Shown in pieces: positions 22,914 through 31,758 of a stretch of 64,000 nt of DNA; the first letter of the stretch is position 1, and the number at the start of each line of letters is the position of its first letter. Under the pieces are notes generated by a model. The model made no database searches and was not told the origin of the DNA. It saw nothing but the letters and a program-made list of their open reading frames with translations. Origin of the DNA: Corynespora cassiicola (Eukaryota > Ascomycota > Dothideomycetes > Pleosporales > Corynesporascaceae); assembly GCA_022059125.1 (NCBI GenBank), contig JAEUWY010000002.1, forward strand, positions 5,394,001 through 5,458,000, written 5' to 3'. Position numbers and translations under genes: made by a program.

Positions 22914-24047
22914 TCATCGATACCCTACAACCCCCTGCGGCTTACTCCCCTCCATCTCCACCGGCCCGTCCCCGTGAGCCTCCATCTCCACCGGTGCCCT
23001 CCCATGCCCTGGCGCCTCACCCGCAACTTCATGCGCATACTTTTCCTGCGCCGGCGCCTCCTGCGCGACCGCGCCATAGCCGCCCGCACTGGGCCCGTGT
23101 GCGTAGGGATTGGCATCTAACTCGGACCCCGCGCCCTTGGGTCCGCCAGCTGTGTTGTTCCGTGACCGCCGCCACAGGAAGAATGCGCCTGCGCCTAGGA
23201 TCGCAATACCTCCTACGACGCCGACAACAATACCGCCGATTGCGCCGCCAGAGAGGCCGGTGTTGTCTGAGCCGGGCGCATCGGGGAGGGGGGAACCGCT
23301 GGATGTAGGAGTGGTGGAGCTCGATGCTGGTTCAGATGTTGCGGCCGTTGAGGATGAGACGGAGGCGGAGGTGCTTGCAGCGGTCGAGGCGGGGGTCGAA
23401 GATGTGGTGGAAGAGAGGGAGTCGAGGTCGAAGGTCCAAGACGTTGCGCTAGGGGAGGCGGATGAGAGCGAGGAGAAGGTTTCGTTTACAAGGGTCTCGG
23501 AGAAGTTTGTGAGAGGGTTGGAGAGCGTGGCCCAACAGATGTTGATTTGGTCTGGAGGGGAGCGTTAGCTTGGGGTTTTGTGATGGGTAGACTGATTCAG
23601 CGCGCAGAGGTGTACTTGGGGGGTCGAATGGACGAGTATTGGGGCGTCTTACTGAATCGCTGGGTGCATTCCTCTCTGTAAAGCTTTTATTAACACTTCA
23701 CCTCATCTCTATAAGTCTAATATGAATTTGACTCACCTTTCCGAGAGACAACAAAATGCATTATCCCCCTCCGAACACCCAATCCGCCCTGTCGCAGGCG
23801 AATCGTTCGATCCGCCGCACTCGGAACTGCCCGACCAGCACACGGCATTCGAAGATCCAGTCCCGCAACAATAGTATTTGTCGAGCAGCGACTCGTGCGC
23901 GCACACCTGCGGTGCTACGCAGTCGAATCCCATCGTCGGACATTTCCAGTCGGAGGCCTCGCTCGCGAAGAAGAATTCATCGTAGGCAGCTTGGATGCCC
24001 CGCGAGAAGAACAGCGCCGATGCTGCGAGGGCGAGAGACCGTGTCAT
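22914..24047 (-). CDS. Cys-rich single-pass cell-surface protein
   Basis: Three exons: 23737-24047, 23653-23675 (23 bp), 22914-23551; 323 aa. The signal peptide is about residues 1-20. The ectodomain has about twelve cysteines (KCPTMGFDCV, VCAHE, YYCCG, CCLSEREECTQRF, NQINICWATLSNPL), then a long Ser/Thr/Ala stalk, a Gly/Ile/Val-rich transmembrane helix near residues 212-237 followed by an RRSR stop-transfer, and a cytoplasmic tail of about 85 residues. This layout is typical of fungal wall or plasma-membrane sensors and adhesins (Mid2/WSC-like), but no named domain is recognised. The micro-exon restores the SEREECTQRF block, strong support for the model. The pseudogene at 12937-13932 has a similar layout. 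ATG 24047 was chosen because it starts the signal peptide. Confidence 0.8.
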
Positions 24048-26046
24048 GGTCGGCAATCAATCGAGCGCGTGTGCGTTTGGAGGAATGCACCGAAACAACG
24101 CCGTACTGCTCCTAAATCGAGAGGGAAAAAGACCAGGGAATTAATAAGAATAAAAGAGGGAAAGAAAAAAAACCGCGGTCGCAAAAGGTGAAGTGAAGCC
24201 CCAATGTCAAGGTGGGAATCCCGGTAACCGGGGAGAACAGGCAGAAGACGTCGAGGTCAAAGATGTGGTTCAGGGACGGGGGGCAGGCAAAGCAGAGCGA
24301 AAAGCGCGGGCGGATCCCCAGGCCTATCTTTTAAATCGAAAAATAAGGTCCCCAGCAGCGCAGCGCAGCCCATTTGCTCGGAAATCTCAAATTGCACCCG
24401 GGGCTGTGCAGGGATGGGGCAGAGCGGGTATTACTACGAAAACGACGCAGGGGGCGTACCGCGGTCGGTCCTTGGGGGCTGGCTGTCCGTTTCTGGTGTT
24501 GGTTTTGTGTATCGCGATTGTAGGGATCCAACGGAGTTGTAGATGGTTTGGAGGCACGCAGCACTCTGCAGCGATGCTGTTGATCCAGATGGTTGAGACA
24601 GAGAAAACGATCCCGGGAGATGTTTGCAAAGACTGAGGAGTGGAGATAGATGCAAGACGGGGGGGGGGGGGGGGGGGGGGCTTCAGGGCGTAGCGCCACA
24701 GGATATCTCAAAGTTAAGGCGCGCCATCAGGCTGTCCTCATTTCACCCTGCGCGCCCCTTCTCGCTGCGTCCAACCCTACTCTCCTACCACGTGGTAGTA
24801 CACCACACAACCCAAGTCTTCCTCATCTCCATGCCCTCCTCGATCGCCTTTTTTTCCAAATCCATCGCTGGCCGCTCCCCACTTTCATGGCCAGGTCGGC
24901 GACGTCGGACCCTCACCAGACGACATAGTAGCACGCCTTGCGCGCACTAACCCAACCGAGCCGCTGCTCAGCACTCCCGCGGGCCTATCAGACGGCCACC
25001 CGCCGGGACAGAGCCTCACCGTGCGCGCATTCAAGCTTCAGCCCTGCCCCCCAATCTCCAACGTTCTAAATCAAGCCTTCCCCCAGCCACGCCCAAGTTG
25101 CCGTGAGAAGCGGCCTCAAAACTTGCACTGTCCCATCTGACCCCCTAGGACACGCCTGCAGGGTCCCGTATGTATTCCATTCTAAGCCGCAAGCTACAGC
25201 GGGCGGTGCAGCCGAGTTGAGCGAGCCATCGAGCCGGCCTTTTGAGATGCGGATCGCATCCCCATCTTCGCATCCTCCTGGGGATCAAGTCAGTGCTCTA
25301 CTTCCGCGGACTTGGGTCATCGACTCGTTGTGGGGGCCAAGCAAAAGCTACTTTGCGCTATCTGCACAGGTCTGCTAGGAAGGGTGCAAGTATCCGCTGA
25401 TCACGTGTCGGGCTATGCGAGGAACGATCATGTATGAGGCGGCCATGTCAGGACTGCGAGCAGCACACAGATGTTCCGTAGATGTGTATACCTAGGTAGT
25501 GACAAAACGAGCCAAAGCATGTCGACGCCGTCTGCGTGGCTGGCGGGTGATGTGAGAATAAGGTTGCCCGTCCCACATGGCGAAGGAAGGCACAGTCGGC
25601 ACTTCCTCGGCGGCGGCGGCATGTTTGCACAATCAGTCAGCAAGCAGCAAGGCAATACGAAGGTTTAGTTGATTTTTTTTTTTCAATTCAGCTATCGAAA
25701 CACTACTCAACTTCTAAATAGTCCAGGCTAGTAAATCACTCAGCCAAAAGGTAGCCTAGCAGGTAGATAAGGACTGCTTCCTACGCCCCCAAACTCCGTG
25801 CTTCTCGGGTGCTTTTGATTAAGCCAAAAAAGACAATAGACCGCCTGGAATGACAACTCAAATGTCCTCCAACATGGTACGATATGCGTGAGCAATTTTC
25901 TTTCTCTAAATGACCCCTTTCCGCAACGCCTATTGTAAATGATTAAAGATAAAAAAAAGGGGGGGTATGTACGCGACCGCAGGACGTGATCAGGAAACAA
26001 TATTTACAGCCGCCCGCATGATTAAGACAGTGAGGAGTCGATCAAT
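24048..26046. other. GC-rich intergenic region
   Basis: About 2 kb with many overlapping frames of biased GC composition and no domain or splice pattern; no gene is called. Contains the poly-G tract at 24659-24680 and, near 25483-25500, a TACCTAGGTA motif. Confidence 0.45.
24659..24680 (+). repeat. Poly-G tract of 22 bases
   Basis: Uninterrupted run of 22 G, about 610 bp upstream of the surface-protein gene. Such tracts are G-quadruplex-prone and unstable in length and in assemblies. Confidence 0.95.
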
Positions 26047-28080
26047 CTACCAGGTCTCCTGTGGATTATTAGAAAAAGTGGAACGGAGAGGTCGTGGGGC
26101 ACTTACAGCAATGTACTGGCCATCCTCCTTCTTCTTCGCCCAGAACTCGCGGGCCTGGGCCTCGCTAATGCCGCCCTTTTGCATGACCACCTCAACGAGG
26201 GACTTTTCCACGCCCTCGCCCATGCCCTTGCTGCTTCCGCAAACAAAGATGCGACCGTCGAGGGCGTTGATGACGAACCAGACAATGTCAGCCTGGAGCT
26301 TGACCTCGTCCTGAACGTACTTGGCCTCACTCTGACCAGGGCGGAACTTGCGACTCTGGACAACCTTTTTAATTTCACGCTCGTGATCACCGAGCTCGCC
26401 CGAGTAAATCTCATCCAGCATCGAGTCGCGAACACCCTGAATCAACCAAATCTTGTTGGCGCAGTTGGCGTTCTTGAGCCGGTTAAGGATGAAGCCGCGG
26501 AACGGAGCCATGCCCACGCCGGCGCCAATCAGGACCATGGGGCCCTCGCCACCAAACTGGCGGGACAGTGGGTTGGACATGAGCCCACGGAACATAGGCA
26601 CGCGAATGTCCAGGATGCTGCGGGGGTCGATGCCCTCGCTCTCGGCCTTGATGAAGCTCTGGGCAATGCGTTCCATGAAGCCGCTGCCAACACCAGTGCG
26701 CACTCCATCCTTGGCATGCCAATCTGGAGACTCGTGGATTGTGACTGCCATCTCGATCAAGCGACGGTTTCCGGGGAGGCCGGGACGGGCCGAAGAGATG
26801 TGGGGATCGTTGGAGAGCGAGTAGAAGCGGGGCATGAGCTGGTTGAGGATGGAGAGGAGGGCGGGAAGCGACGGCTTGGATGACGGGAAGGCGTGCAGGA
26901 GCTGGGCGATGGTGAGGTGCGATGTGGTTCGGAGGTCGCAAAAGGCGGCCTGGCCCTGGGCAGAGACGAGGTAGAAGAGGATCTTGCGCTCGTTGGGAGC
27001 ATCGGCATACTCTGCCATGACGCGAAGCAGCTGCTTGGTAGGGGGGAACGATTGCACGTCAGTGCACCAGGTCAGCAATTCGCGGCGTGTCGTGACGAGC
27101 TTGCGGGGCTTGTCCTCGCCCCAGATGGTGGGCCAACGGCCGCCTGTCGTCTTGAGCGTGACGGGCTTGTCCCTCACAAACTTTGGCACGCAAAGCACGT
27201 CGAAGAGCTCATCGACAATCTCGGCCGAATTGGGCGGGCAGATGCCGATGGCACCGCCGACTTTGAAGTCCACGCCGCCCTCGTCTGGGTAGTCAGTCAC
27301 GTCGAGGTCGAAGTGGAAAGTGCGCTTCTCGGCGCCCGGCTTGGTCAGTTCGCGGGCATGATACAGCGGAGCCGGGTAGACGTCGTACGGCGGGTGGGGC
27401 TGGACGTATTTCGGGGGCTCTTTGTGGACGGTCGAGAGGTGCTTCGGGGCCTCGGCCGGGACGCCCTCAAAGGACATTTTGCATTCCGGGAGTTCCATGG
27501 TGTCAGTGAGCTCGCTATCGAGGGCGAGGGGGCCCAATCGCAGGTTGAGACTGCGGAAGGCTTCATTGTCCGGAAGGACCACGGGAGTGAAGCTGGGCGA
27601 AGCCGTGTCGGGGGCAAGCGTCTTGAGCAAGCAGCAGCCACCACCGCAGCATTGGCTGATGAGCTTGGTGGCCGTCTCGCCCTCGCCCAGTATGCGACGG
27701 ATGTCGGCAGGGCTATCGGATATGAGAGTAGTGGAGGCGCGTCGGGGACGCGTCTGGGGCTGGGCGGCGGGGCCATTGAAGTTGATGGCGGCGGCGGGCA
27801 GGGCCTGCAGCTTATCGACGATCTCGTCGACCTGCGGTTCAGGCTCGGTGTTGGGTGTGAGGGGCGCCTCGGATTCATCGCTGCTGTGGCTGCTCCAGAG
27901 CATCGACTCGCCTGACGAGCGCGGCGACGTCTGCTCGGGCTGGTGCTGCTGGGGGCGAGACTGTGTGGGCTGAATGGAGAGCTGGGGCACGGCGCGCGGC
28001 TCCTGGGGGACGGGGTCGTCGGGGTGCGAGGTAGCCGTGGTGGGGAGGGGCGCGTGGCCCTGCGAGAGGGTCGAGGCCAT
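26047..28080 (-). CDS. Flavodoxin-less FAD/NADPH reductase with CCGGGCC motif
   Basis: Two exons: 26107-28080 and 26047-26058; 661 aa. The 48-bp intron separates the last three codons (ETW), which give the C-terminal Trp that stacks on FAD in this superfamily. Residues 1-130 are Pro/Ser/Gln-rich and probably disordered; a CCGGGCC motif lies at 144-150; then come the FAD-binding connecting domain, RFYSLSNDP (418-426, FAD), GVGSGFMERI, NADPH-binding GAGVGMAPFRGF (519-530) and FVCGSSKGMGEGV. This is the sulfite reductase alpha/cytochrome P450 reductase C-terminal half without a flavodoxin (FMN) domain, so electrons must pass to another acceptor. The Cys motif may bind metal. Five perfect iron-GATA motifs upstream hint at a role in iron metabolism, such as ferric or siderophore reduction (inference). 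Confidence 0.85.
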   Translation of the reverse strand: MASTLSQGHAPLPTTATSHPDDPVPQEPRAVPQLSIQPTQSRPQQHQPEQTSPRSSGESMLWSSHSSDESEAPLTPNTEPEPQVDEIVDKLQALPAAAINFNGPAAQPQTRPRRASTTLISDSPADIRRILGEGETATKLISQCCGGGCCLLKTLAPDTASPSFTPVVLPDNEAFRSLNLRLGPLALDSELTDTMELPECKMSFEGVPAEAPKHLSTVHKEPPKYVQPHPPYDVYPAPLYHARELTKPGAEKRTFHFDLDVTDYPDEGGVDFKVGGAIGICPPNSAEIVDELFDVLCVPKFVRDKPVTLKTTGGRWPTIWGEDKPRKLVTTRRELLTWCTDVQSFPPTKQLLRVMAEYADAPNERKILFYLVSAQGQAAFCDLRTTSHLTIAQLLHAFPSSKPSLPALLSILNQLMPRFYSLSNDPHISSARPGLPGNRRLIEMAVTIHESPDWHAKDGVRTGVGSGFMERIAQSFIKAESEGIDPRSILDIRVPMFRGLMSNPLSRQFGGEGPMVLIGAGVGMAPFRGFILNRLKNANCANKIWLIQGVRDSMLDEIYSGELGDHEREIKKVVQSRKFRPGQSEAKYVQDEVKLQADIVWFVINALDGRIFVCGSSKGMGEGVEKSLVEVVMQKGGISEAQAREFWAKKKEDGQYIAVSAPRPLRSTFSNNPQETW

Positions 28081-28347
28081 GTTGCGGCGTATAGAGGTGG
28101 GAGAGGGTGGGTGGTTTGGGCGGCAGTGGAGGAGAGAGTGGAAGGGCGGTGGGCGGGGGCACGAGGGCTTTAGGGACGCGACAAAGGCGGCGCTGGCTGG
28201 CGTGTTGGACCATGGTTAGCAACTTCTGAGTCAGGACGGGGCAGCGGTGATGCAGCAACGCGGGCTGCACAGCGGCAGCGGAAAGCGTGCGATTGCTTTT
28301 GTAAGCCCTCGGAACGCGGAGAAGGGCGGCGTGGTGGTGGTGTCGCA

Positions 28348-28356
28348 TTATCAGAT
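28348..28356 (-). promoter_or_regulatory. Iron-GATA motif ATCTGATAA, site 1 (with CCAAT)
   Basis: Perfect match on the minus strand to ATCWGATAA, described for the SreA/Sre1 iron repressors, 268 bp upstream of the reductase ATG. The minus strand reads CCCAATCTGATAA, so a CCAAT box (CCAAT-binding complex target) overlaps the GATA site by two bases. Confidence 0.6.
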
Positions 28357-28377
28357 TGGGACAGGGCTGCCCCCACG

Positions 28378-28386
28378 ATCTGATAA
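28378..28386 (+). promoter_or_regulatory. Iron-GATA motif ATCTGATAA, site 2
   Basis: Perfect match on the plus strand, inverted relative to site 1 with centres exactly 30 bp apart, about three helical turns. Confidence 0.6.
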
Positions 28387-28510
28387 TGGCGACGACTCGC
28401 GCACACGGGCGCAGGCACGGGGCGGCGCACTCACCAGGACGAAAAGGAAAGAATGACAGTCGCCGGCTTGCGGCCTGGAGGCGAGGAGCGGACACGGTGG
28501 GTGGGCTGCG

Positions 28511-28550
28511 GATGGCGGATGGCAAATGGCAGATGGCAGATGGCAGATGG
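28511..28550 (+). repeat. GATGGCA short tandem repeat
   Basis: About six imperfect 7-bp units (GATGGCG, GATGGCA, AATGGCA, then GATGGCA twice and a partial unit) in the reductase upstream region. Confidence 0.8.
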
Positions 28551-29560
28551 GCGAGGGAGGGCAATGAGGGCGAGGCCAGGGAAAAATACGTCTGGCAGTA
28601 GAGACTAGCAGCGGCCGGGGCTCGGAGGGGGCCGCGCGAGTTTTATCGTGGCATGGACGCGGTGACGAAGAATGGAAGAATCGAGCAGGCGGCGCCGGTG
28701 CGGGACGGGTGGACGAGCGGCCTGGGTTTGCGCCGATCGAGGGCTTCCCGGGCTCGAGGCTGAAGACACGATGAGCATATCAACTGCCCACTCTGACCAA
28801 CAAATTGCTCCTCGCGTGCGCGCCCCCTGTGCCGAATCGCGCACCCGACCAGGGTCGCGGAAGGGCTCCCGCTGCCCACCGCTGCCCACCGCTTGCCAAC
28901 GGCCGTCCGCTTGAATCCTCACCCACCGCAATGCACGCCACGCCCGGGCTCGGGCTCAGGCTCAGACCCGCGGCTGTTGCACCGTCCCCTGACTGCTGCT
29001 CAACACGCGCGGCGACGCCATCGAGTCCCAGAGCCCTCCTCGCCCTCGCCTTCTCGCTCGCTCGCTCTCTCGGTCTCGCGGGTGGGCCACGGCCACGGCC
29101 ATGGCCATGCATGCACTGCACTGTCATGTCTGGCCTCTAAGCAGACAGCCTACGCCATCCCCGCCTTCGCAATCGCTGCAACAATTGCGGCAGATTCGCT
29201 CTTGTTCCACGCCTCGCCACGCCTACGTCGTTGAATCCCCAGGCCAAGCCCCCGCCCGCGCACAATTGCCAGAAGCGGCTGCCCCAACCTGGCCCAACCT
29301 GGCCCTCGGCAGCTGCGCTGTTTCGAAACACCATTCTCCTTCTCCTTTATGCTGCGGCCTGCTATTCGAGTGCGGACACGTGTAGGGCGAGGCGTCGCCT
29401 CGTGGCCGCGCAATGCTCGAGGCCCCTACTCCTCCACGCCTACGCACCTGGCCACCACGTCTAGGGCCCCACCCCCCGAGTCCCCTTCAGGACATACTTT
29501 TCAGTGCTCCTCCATCCAGCCTCCCATCCCGGCTCACAACTCCTCCCTGTCTGTTCATTA

Positions 29561-29569
29561 TTATCAGAT
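29561..29569 (-). promoter_or_regulatory. Iron-GATA motif ATCTGATAA, site 3
   Basis: Perfect minus-strand match, about 1.48 kb upstream of the reductase ATG. Confidence 0.5.
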
Positions 29570-29643
29570 GGCTCACCGCAGTCCCGCTGCGATATCGGAA
29601 CCCGAGCCTTGCCAGGGAGCAATGTCATTGATAATTTCGGATC

Positions 29644-29652
29644 TTATCAGAT
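29644..29652 (-). promoter_or_regulatory. Iron-GATA motif ATCTGATAA, site 4
   Basis: Perfect minus-strand match, 83 bp from site 3 in the same orientation. Confidence 0.5.
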
Positions 29653-29705
29653 TCTGATCCGCCTCGTCGCGCATGGGCAAAAGGCGAGCCCGAGCGTGCG
29701 TTTCC

Positions 29706-29714
29706 ATCTGATAA
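29706..29714 (+). promoter_or_regulatory. Iron-GATA motif ATCTGATAA, site 5
   Basis: Perfect plus-strand match, inverted relative to site 4 with centres 62 bp apart, about six helical turns. Confidence 0.5.
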
Positions 29715-30406
29715 TTCTGGCCCGGTGAGATCATAGTCGAGCCTGAGCACCCTGATTGCTCGTAAAGCATGGGCTCGCCCCCCCGGGAACCACCGGAATG
29801 TCGAAACCTGTGCGTCGACCATATTTCTTCTGGAGCTCCTCCTTTCAGCCTCCTCCCCTGATCGATTGTGCCGAAGGGCGACCTCGGGCACCCGTGTTGG
29901 TTTCACCCTCCGCTCGCCGTCCACCCAGCTAAGTTTTTTTTTCCTGTCCTCACCTGACCCCCTCGCATGGAGTCAATGGGGGATGCAATGGGTCCCTCTG
30001 CTGCACTCCCAAGTCAGGTGGGTGTAGGTTTTTCGTCCACCTCATTGCAGCTCCAGCCGTCGGTCCAGTCACGTCAGGCCTTAGTCACCCCGCAGCCCAT
30101 TGGCCCACAGCCGGGTCGGTTCCTCTTTCCTCATCCATCGCCTCCTGCACCTCCCCCACTGCCAGCAGCCACCCAACCGAGATCTGATTGCCGCTTCACC
30201 CAGCCCTACCACCACCCTCGCTGCCCCGGCGCCCTCTCCTCCACATTGCCCTTTTACGCACTCGATTCCCGCCTGCGCCTGCGCCTGCGCCTGCGCGCTG
30301 CTATGCCTCTGGCACATGCCCCCCAGCCGCTTTCCAACCAGGAACCTGCACATCATGGTCCGAGTCACGCTGCCGCCGCACAGCCGACCCGTCCCTCGGA
30401 AATACG

Positions 30407-30442
30407 CTATCAGATGTTGAGAGCTCCGCGCCCATCTGATAC
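30407..30442. promoter_or_regulatory. Inverted pair of near-match iron-GATA sites
   Basis: ATCTGATAG on the minus strand (30407-30415) and ATCTGATAC on the plus strand (30434-30442), each one base from the consensus, with centres 27 bp apart. They repeat the inverted-pair arrangement of sites 1 and 2. Confidence 0.35.
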
Positions 30443-30543
30443 CGTCTAGACCCGAGCCCCTCCTTCCGACTCGGCGGCTGTGGGCGCCCACCGGGTGGGG
30501 TAGACAGCAGCAAAGTACCGGCGTCGCAGCCCAGGCATATACC

Positions 30544-30585
30544 GAGCCCAGAGCCCAGAGCCCAGAGCCCAGAGCCCAGAGCCCA
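30544..30585 (+). repeat. GAGCCCA tandem repeat, six perfect units
   Basis: Six exact copies of a 7-bp unit (42 bp) with a partial seventh. A minisatellite likely to vary in length between strains. Confidence 0.95.
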
Positions 30586-30999
30586 GAACTCGTGTGGGGC
30601 TGCCGTGCCCGTGGATCTCATGGCTGTTTTTAGCCACGGCCTCTTGGTGGGACAGCACCACATCTTTTCAGCCACCACGCCTGCATAAACGGAGAAGACG
30701 CGAAGAAAGGAGCTCCGCGGGTTTGGGGAGGCTGTTGTGGATATGGCTTGTGGAGCGGCTGTGCGAGTGCCGAATGCGGCTATATGGGCCGTGATGCACC
30801 ACGCAACTCACGCCAGAGCTCCTCGACTGATAAACCGTGTCCTCTACAGATGATTACATTGTAGGTACCAGTGCCAAAAGACTTTGGACCTTACCTGCAA
30901 ACCTTGGAATACGTAGTGGGTCTTGTCACGTGGTTTTCCTTGCAGCTGGGGCCTATCTTTTCAGAAAGCCACCTCACCATATAACACTACTCTGATACT

Positions 31000-31347
31000 T
31001 TGGCCATTGTTATCAAATCTGCTAACGCCCATGTAAAGAAGATTTATCAAACAAAAAGACCAAAGACCCTGACACTAAGGCAAAATAACGAGGAGGCTGC
31101 ACAAAGATTTGACAGTCTTCTTCAGCTACCAAGTGTTCAGGCTCTTCGTGGCTTGCATATTGCGCAGAGATTCTTGAATACGATGCGAATGGCCATTCCC
31201 GGTATGCATCATTTCGACCTCAGCCAGAGCTTTGGTCGAATGAGCCCCCTCAGTTGGACCATGATATTCGGAGGCAAACATGTGCTAGAAGCGGAGTTCC
31301 AAGACGAGTACGAAATGCCACGGCCCTTGGTAAAGCGAGTCATCTAA
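31000..31347 (+). other. Possible gene fragment, 115 codons
   Basis: An open frame without an ATG at its start reads like real protein (for example LQLPSVQALRGLHIAQRF and GMHHFDLSQSFGRMSP) and ends in TAA at 31345. It could be the last exon of an unrecognised gene or a relic. No domain is recognised and no convincing acceptor was fixed. A minus-strand frame at 31340-31594 is similarly suggestive but unassigned. Confidence 0.25.
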
Positions 31348-31758
31348 ACGGCACCAAATCGTCCTCCACTTTCCGTTCTCTCGAGTTTGCAGGACATTTT
31401 GACCAGGTAATGGCTTGATTAGCATAAGAGTCTCGGTATAGGTTATCAGAAGGCCAAAATCCTATATGAAGAGTTGCGGGAGGTGCGTCCCGAGCAGGGT
31501 ATTCAAATGTGGTGCTTAAAAAGGCCATGTACACCTGCCAATTTCTGATTAGGGGGCGGGGCCTTGACGTTGGAACGGAATCTGCTCCATACAAGTCAGC
31601 CTTGAGTCCAAAATAGAATCGTACAACATCGAGCGCTATGGGGAAATATCAGTCTGTAGATGCAAAAACGCTCAACACCGATGTGACTTGAATCGCCCAG
31701 AATCTCTTACTCCGAGACATATCTCTTTCAACATTGGTATACCTGAGTATATCGCGCC

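Larger units (their letters stand above)
28081..30999. promoter_or_regulatory. Long GC-rich upstream region of the reductase gene
   Basis: About 2.9 kb with no supported gene. Several short repeats (28511-28550, 30544-30585), seven ATCTGATA sites listed separately and scattered CCAAT boxes. The length suggests a large promoter, a long leader or an unrecognised non-coding transcript. The first part may be 5' UTR. Confidence 0.5.

Noticed and set aside
26893..27915. 340-codon open frame on the plus strand
   Set aside because: Exactly antisense to the reductase gene, which has clear FAD/NADPH motifs; GC-rich third positions of the true gene keep the opposite strand open.
29967..30678. Several overlapping frames of 100-160 codons on both strands
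   Set aside because: Low-complexity Pro/Arg/Ala/Ser composition from GC-rich DNA, mutually overlapping, none with domains or splice support.
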